Of a DNA stretch of 9,887 nucleotides, positions 6,348 to 9,887 are shown one piece after another. This DNA comes from Gammaproteobacteria bacterium (GTDB lineage: Bacteria; Pseudomonadota; Gammaproteobacteria; Steroidobacterales; Steroidobacteraceae), in the NCBI GenBank assembly GCA_030040525.1, contig JASHTN010000029.1, positions 1 through 9,887 of the forward strand, read 5' to 3'. The first letter of the stretch is position 1, and every line of letters starts with the position of its first letter. The notes under the pieces are model-generated. The model searched no databases. It was not told the DNA's origin and was given only the letters and a program-made list of their open reading frames with translations. Position numbers and translations under genes: made by a program.

Positions 6348-7942
6348 TCGCCGAACTCGCGAGCGCCAGCGTGCCCGCGGCAGCCGTGACGGACGCAAGG
6401 ACAGCGCAACGATACCCCCGCATGCTGTTTCTATTGATCTGCTCCGTCAGCGGTCTGCTGCTGCTGACGCTGGCCGTGCACAGCCTCGCCTGGGAGTACG
6501 AGCACGACACGCCGCTGCTCCAGTACTGCGGCTATCTCATGCAGCACTTCCACTGGGTTCCGTACCGGGACTTCTTCGAGACCAGCATGCCGGGAGTGCT
6601 GCTGTTTCACGCCGCGCTGGTGACGGTGTTCGGCACGGGTAATACCGGCTTCATGATCGCCGACCATCTGCTGCTCGCCGTCCTGCTCCTCACGTCCTTC
6701 GTGTGGCTGCGCGAGCTGTCCCTGTCTGCCGCCTGGCTGTTCGTGGGCTGGTACGGAGTCTTTTACCTTGCTTCGGGCCCCTGGCTGCTGCTGCAGCGAG
6801 ACTGGCTGGCGCTGCTGCCGGCATCGCTGGCATTTGCGCTCCTGGCGCGCTCGTGCAGTCCGGCCGTCGGTGCACAGCTGCGCGACGCCTCGCTGATCGG
6901 CGTGCTCGCGGGCATCGCGGCGATCATAAAGCCGCACCTCGCGCTCGGCTTCGTGCCGATCGTCTGTATGATGCCGTGGGTGCGCGCAGCGGACGCCGAG
7001 CCGCGGGGCGAGCGCTGGCGGAAGCTGTGCGCGGTCGTCGCGCTCGCGGCGCTCGGTGGCACCTTACCGGTTGTCGCAAGCCTCGCATGGCTTGCCCACG
7101 CCGGCGCGCTGACCGCCTTCGCGTCGATGGTGCGAGACTATCTGCCGCTGCACTTACAGCAGTCGGGTGCGCACGTGTTTCTGGCGCCCGCAGCGCACGC
7201 CCGTTACCTGCTGGTGCACGCGCTCTACCTCGGCGGGCTTGCGCCGCTCCTCGCGTGCGCCGCCGTTGGCGGAATGCTGGTCGACCGGCAGCTCGGCGAG
7301 GAACGACGCAAACAACTGCTGTTCCGATGCGTCTGCGCGGTCCTCGCCATCTACGCCCTGGTTCCGGTGCTCGCCGGCCAGTTCTGGGACTACCACTATC
7401 AGCCGTTTCAGTACTGGCTGATCGCGCTGCTCTCCCTGCTGGCACTGCCGCTGTTGCGCGGCCGCGCAGCCGTCTCGGCCTGCGCGGCGCTGCTCCTCAC
7501 GGGCTGCTGGCTGTATAGCGCGCGCCACAGCCACACCTTCGCTGCACGGCCCGCCAAGGGTGGGCTGGTGGCGGCAATGGCTTCGACTCTTGAACGCTAC
7601 GTGCCGCCGGGCGCACCCGTCCAGCCCCTCGACTGGACCAGCGGCGCCGTGCACGCGTTGCTGCGCACCGGGCATCCGCTCGGCACGCAGTTTCTTTACG
7701 ACTATCACTTCTACCACCATGTCGCCACGCCCTACATTCAGTCGCTCCGCGGCCGTTTCCTCGCCGAGCTTGTCGAGCGGCGCGTGTCTTTCATTCTCGA
7801 GGTGCGGCGTCCCTACAAGGATGTCGTCAGCGGCGTGGGTACGTCTGATCGCTTCGACGCGCTGACACGTCTGCTCGAGGAGCGCTATGAGACGCTATAC
7901 GAGACGCCGGGGTATCGGCTGCTGCGCCTGAAGGCGCCGTAG
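6344..7942 (+). CDS. GT-C-like (GT39-related) membrane glycosyltransferase
   Basis: This 532-residue protein has a hydrophilic N-terminus of about 26 residues and roughly ten membrane helices. The start is GTG 6344-6346, overlapping the FkbM stop as GTGA, with GC-rich purine runs (GGGG at 6329-6332) in front. After helix 1 the first loop reads WEYEHDTPLLQYCGYLMQHF (50-69), followed by VPYRDFFETSMPG (72-84). That is the layout of GT39/ArnT-like enzymes, where acidic residues in this loop (E51, E53, D55) bind donor or metal. QRDWLA (151-156) and IKPHLALGF (195-203) are further conserved-type loop segments. The C-terminal portion after about residue 405 is soluble and includes FYHHVATPYIQ and VSFILEVRRPY, as in other long GT-C proteins. 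It probably transfers a sugar from a polyprenyl phosphate in the periplasm. It is the last gene of the operon, converging on the second FkbM gene. Donor and acceptor are unknown. Confidence 0.83.
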   Translation: MIAELASASVPAAAVTDARTAQRYPRMLFLLICSVSGLLLLTLAVHSLAWEYEHDTPLLQYCGYLMQHFHWVPYRDFFETSMPGVLLFHAALVTVFGTGNTGFMIADHLLLAVLLLTSFVWLRELSLSAAWLFVGWYGVFYLASGPWLLLQRDWLALLPASLAFALLARSCSPAVGAQLRDASLIGVLAGIAAIIKPHLALGFVPIVCMMPWVRAADAEPRGERWRKLCAVVALAALGGTLPVVASLAWLAHAGALTAFASMVRDYLPLHLQQSGAHVFLAPAAHARYLLVHALYLGGLAPLLACAAVGGMLVDRQLGEERRKQLLFRCVCAVLAIYALVPVLAGQFWDYHYQPFQYWLIALLSLLALPLLRGRAAVSACAALLLTGCWLYSARHSHTFAARPAKGGLVAAMASTLERYVPPGAPVQPLDWTSGAVHALLRTGHPLGTQFLYDYHFYHHVATPYIQSLRGRFLAELVERRVSFILEVRRPYKDVVSGVGTSDRFDALTRLLEERYETLYETPGYRLLRLKAP

Positions 7943-7946
7943 GTTG

Positions 7947-7958
7947 GGGCAATTGCCC
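7947..7958. repeat. 12-bp palindrome in the second 18-bp convergent gap
   Basis: GGGCAATTGCCC is a perfect palindrome between the TAG at 7940-7942 and the minus-strand TGA at 7961-7963. It could fold as a 4-bp stem with an AATT loop in transcripts of either direction. The stem is short and no T-run follows on either strand, so it is at best a weak bidirectional terminator. Confidence 0.3.
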
Positions 7959-7960
7959 GC

Positions 7961-8689
7961 TCAGGCCGGGTTGCGAAAGAAGGTGGCATCCACCTGCAGC
8001 ATGCGCCCCGTGCGTGGCTCGATGAAGGCCGGTGCGAGGCCCCAGAGCTCGAAGCCGAGCCCCTGCACGCGCGCGTGCAGCTCCGGCATGAGTTCCTGGC
8101 CCTCGTAGAGGGGAATCAGCGACAGCTCGAGCTGCAGACCGGTCACGCGCGCCAGGGTGTGCGGCGCACCCCGCAGCACCTCGCTCTCGTAGCCCTGGGT
8201 GTCGATCTTGAGGAACGCAACCGAGTCTTCACGGAAGTACGCCGGCGCGAGCGCGTCCAGCGGCTCGAGCGGAACAACCTCCGTGCCCACCAGCTCGCTT
8301 TCGGGCGCCGCCGCGCGGTGTGCATCCAGCATGCCGAGCACCGAGCTGCTCGCCGAGTTGCCGGCGATGTTCAGCGTCGCCGTGCCCGCTTGCGCCCCGA
8401 TGGCGGCGCGCGGTGCCAGCTCCCACTGCGGGTCGGCAGCCGCGGCGCGGGCGAGCGCGGCGTAGGCTTTCTGCATGGGCTCGAAGGAGACGATGCGGCC
8501 GCGATAGCCGACGCGCCCTCGCAGCTCGCAGCCGAACTGCCCGATGTTCGCCCCCACGTCGAGAATCAGGTTGACGCCGTGGGTTGCGAGCATGGCGCGC
8601 AGCCGGGCCGTATGGGAAGTCGCCACCGCGAAGCGCTGCACCTCGTAGCCGAGCCCGAGCGCGGCGTGCTTCACCAGAGACTTCAGCAT
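7961..8689 (-). CDS. FkbM family methyltransferase (second of two)
   Basis: This 242-residue SAM-dependent methyltransferase is a compact, canonical FkbM protein. Motif I is LILDVGANIGQFG (41-53), and IVSFEP (66-71) carries the acidic residue that usually contacts the SAM ribose. The segment NSASSS (111-116) is typical of the family, as are FLKIDTQGYESEVLRG (159-174) and LQLELSLIPLYEG (185-197). The start is ATG 8687-8689, overlapping the end of the flippase gene (ATGCTGA). The frame stays open 98 codons further upstream, but that part is an arginine/alanine-rich shadow of the flippase gene with no family match. It is distinct from the FkbM protein at 5535-6347: it has the DVGANIG form of motif I and lacks the WDDWYV ending. 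It probably methylates a sugar of the same glycan. Confidence 0.92.
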   Translation of the reverse strand: MLKSLVKHAALGLGYEVQRFAVATSHTARLRAMLATHGVNLILDVGANIGQFGCELRGRVGYRGRIVSFEPMQKAYAALARAAAADPQWELAPRAAIGAQAGTATLNIAGNSASSSVLGMLDAHRAAAPESELVGTEVVPLEPLDALAPAYFREDSVAFLKIDTQGYESEVLRGAPHTLARVTGLQLELSLIPLYEGQELMPELHARVQGLGFELWGLAPAFIEPRTGRMLQVDATFFRNPA

Positions 8690-9887
8690 TCGGACACGCG
8701 CCGCACCGAGTAGCCGCTCATCGCCAGGCGGCAGAGGCTCCCGATCAGCATGGCGGCCGCGACGCCGCTCGCTCCCCACCCCAGACGCAGGAGCAGCCAG
8801 GCACTCAGCAGATAGGCACACGCCCACAGCAGCTGCGATGTCAGCACCTGGAACATGCGGCCGCTCGCGCCGAGCAGATTGAGCAGCATGTTGAGCGAGG
8901 CCGAGCTCATGGCGGTCAGCGCCACGAGCACGAGCGTTGGCCAGCCGTGGGCGAATGGCGCGCCGTACAGCCGCATGATCCACGGGCTGGCAAGGGCGAT
9001 GAGCAGCGCCGGCGGTACCGCAGCCAGCAGGCTGGCGTAAAGCGCAAAACGCAGCGTCCGGCGCAGTGCCGCGCTCTCACCGCTCGCATGGCGCGCCGAG
9101 AACAGCGGCAGAGTGACGGTGGTCAGAATTCCCGGAACGAACAGCAGCATCGAGAACCACTGATTCGCCGCTCCGAGCACGCCCATCTCGGCGTAGCCGC
9201 CGTGCGAATGGACCAGAAGGATCATCGCGAGCCAGTTCACCGGCACGGTGATCAGCGACACCATGATCCCCGGCAAGCTCACCCGCCACAGCATGGCGAG
9301 CTCGCTTCGGGACACTGGTGCCCAGGCACTGAGGCGCCGCGTTCGAAGCATGGCGGCGATCACCGCCGCGCGGACAAAGGCCGCGACCCCGCTCGCCGCG
9401 ACGAACGCCCACAGGACACTCACGGGTCCGCCCCTGCCGAACAGCAGCACGAGAGGCGGCAGCAGCGCTCCGCGGGCGATACCCGCGAGCGCGAGCGTGC
9501 GGAACTGACGGAAGCCGGTCAGGATGCCCTGCTCGAGACCGCCGAGAGCCTCGAAGAACAGGAACAGAGCCGCCACCTGCAGGGCGGTCGCGACGCCTCC
9601 GGCGGCGAACACCGAGTGCGCCAGCTGCGGTGCTCCGACAAACATGACGCAGGCGCAGCAGGCAGCAGCCGTGGCCGTCGCCCAGACTACGACGGTTACG
9701 ACGCTGCTGCAGCGAGTCCGATTGGTCGCGACGGACGCGGCGATCTGGGTCGCCGCGGTGTAACGCATCGAATCCGACAGCAGTCCCGCCGTCAGCGTTG
9801 CCGTTCCGAGAACCGCCGCCAGCTTGCCGAACTCGGTCACCCCGAGAATGCGCGCCGCCAGCATCATCGCCAGCACCGCGAGTCCCC
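8683..9887 (-). CDS. Wzx-like oligosaccharide flippase (MOP superfamily), 5' end beyond the window
   Basis: The frame is open to the right edge (last full codon 9883-9885), so the true start lies outside. About 400 residues are visible, and a full flippase is usually a little longer, so perhaps 15-30 residues are missing. A GTG at 9874-9876 is in frame but lies inside the first membrane segment (GLAVLAMMLAARILGVTEFG), so it is unlikely to be the start. AARILGVTEFGKLAAV is the signature 'R.LG..EFG' following helix 1 of Wzx proteins. GGLEQGILTGFRQFRTLALAG and LGAANQWFSMLLFVPGILTT are further typical segments. About twelve hydrophobic helices are present. The family moves undecaprenyl-diphosphate-linked oligosaccharides from the cytoplasmic to the periplasmic leaflet of the inner membrane. 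Its stop region overlaps the FkbM start by 7 bases, so the two genes form one transcription unit. Confidence 0.88.
   Translation of the reverse strand, partial: GLAVLAMMLAARILGVTEFGKLAAVLGTATLTAGLLSDSMRYTAATQIAASVATNRTRCSSVVTVVVWATATAAACCACVMFVGAPQLAHSVFAAGGVATALQVAALFLFFEALGGLEQGILTGFRQFRTLALAGIARGALLPPLVLLFGRGGPVSVLWAFVAASGVAAFVRAAVIAAMLRTRRLSAWAPVSRSELAMLWRVSLPGIMVSLITVPVNWLAMILLVHSHGGYAEMGVLGAANQWFSMLLFVPGILTTVTLPLFSARHASGESAALRRTLRFALYASLLAAVPPALLIALASPWIMRLYGAPFAHGWPTLVLVALTAMSSASLNMLLNLLGASGRMFQVLTSQLLWACAYLLSAWLLLRLGWGASGVAAAMLIGSLCRLAMSGYSVRRVSEC

Noticed and set aside
5487..6398. Minus-strand open frame of 303 codons opposite the first FkbM gene
   Set aside because: It is antisense to a gene with full FkbM motifs and has no recognisable domain of its own.
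8690..8983. 98-codon N-terminal extension of the second FkbM gene
   Set aside because: This stretch lies wholly inside the flippase gene and is Arg/Ala-rich and unlike any family member. The ATG at 8689 sits at the normal family start.
9874..9876. GTG as the real start of the flippase
   Set aside because: Codons before it continue a hydrophobic helix (GLAV) leading into the RILG..EFG signature, so the gene most likely begins beyond the right edge.

Overview
This is an ordinary-looking but gene-dense piece of a surface-glycan (exopolysaccharide, O-antigen or similar) biosynthesis locus from a high-GC Gram-negative bacterium. By eye roughly two thirds of the bases are G or C. Codons strongly prefer G/C at the third position, and non-ATG starts (GTG, TTG) are common. 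The family mix (Wzx-type flippase, GT2, FkbM and PhyH proteins, GT-C membrane enzymes) suggests a proteobacterium, but no marker gene here fixes the taxon. I see no rRNA, tRNA, CRISPR array, insertion sequence, phage or toxin-antitoxin genes.

Layout from left to right, in five strand blocks. (1) Minus strand, 1-2456: a phytanoyl-CoA-dioxygenase-like Fe(II)/2-oxoglutarate enzyme (1476-2456) followed by a large GT-C-type membrane glycosyltransferase (1-1479). The second gene runs off the left edge and starts at a TTG inside the first gene's stop. (2) Plus strand, 2532-3845: a polytopic membrane protein with GT-C-like features, diverging from block 1 across 75 bp. (3) Minus strand, 3864-4487: a small class I SAM methyltransferase, converging on block 2 across 18 bp. 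(4) Plus strand, 4636-7942: a three-gene operon of GT2 glycosyltransferase, FkbM methyltransferase and GT-C-like membrane protein, joined by two GTGA stop/start overlaps. It diverges from block 3 across 148 bp that contain a hairpin-forming inverted repeat. (5) Minus strand, 7961-9887: a Wzx-like flippase (5' end beyond the right edge) overlapping a second FkbM methyltransferase. This block converges on block 4 across another 18 bp gap.

Together (inference): the GT2 enzyme would add sugars to a lipid-linked glycan on the cytoplasmic face. The flippase would move the lipid-linked unit across the inner membrane. The two or three GT-C proteins would add residues from polyprenyl-phosphate sugars on the periplasmic side. 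Three methyltransferases and the dioxygenase would decorate the glycan. No initiating phosphoglycosyltransferase, Wzy polymerase, chain-length regulator or export porin is visible, so the window is the interior of a larger cluster. I found no convincing new type of system. The most notable points are the density of glycan-modifying enzymes, the unassigned membrane protein at 2532-3845, and the overlapping non-ATG starts.
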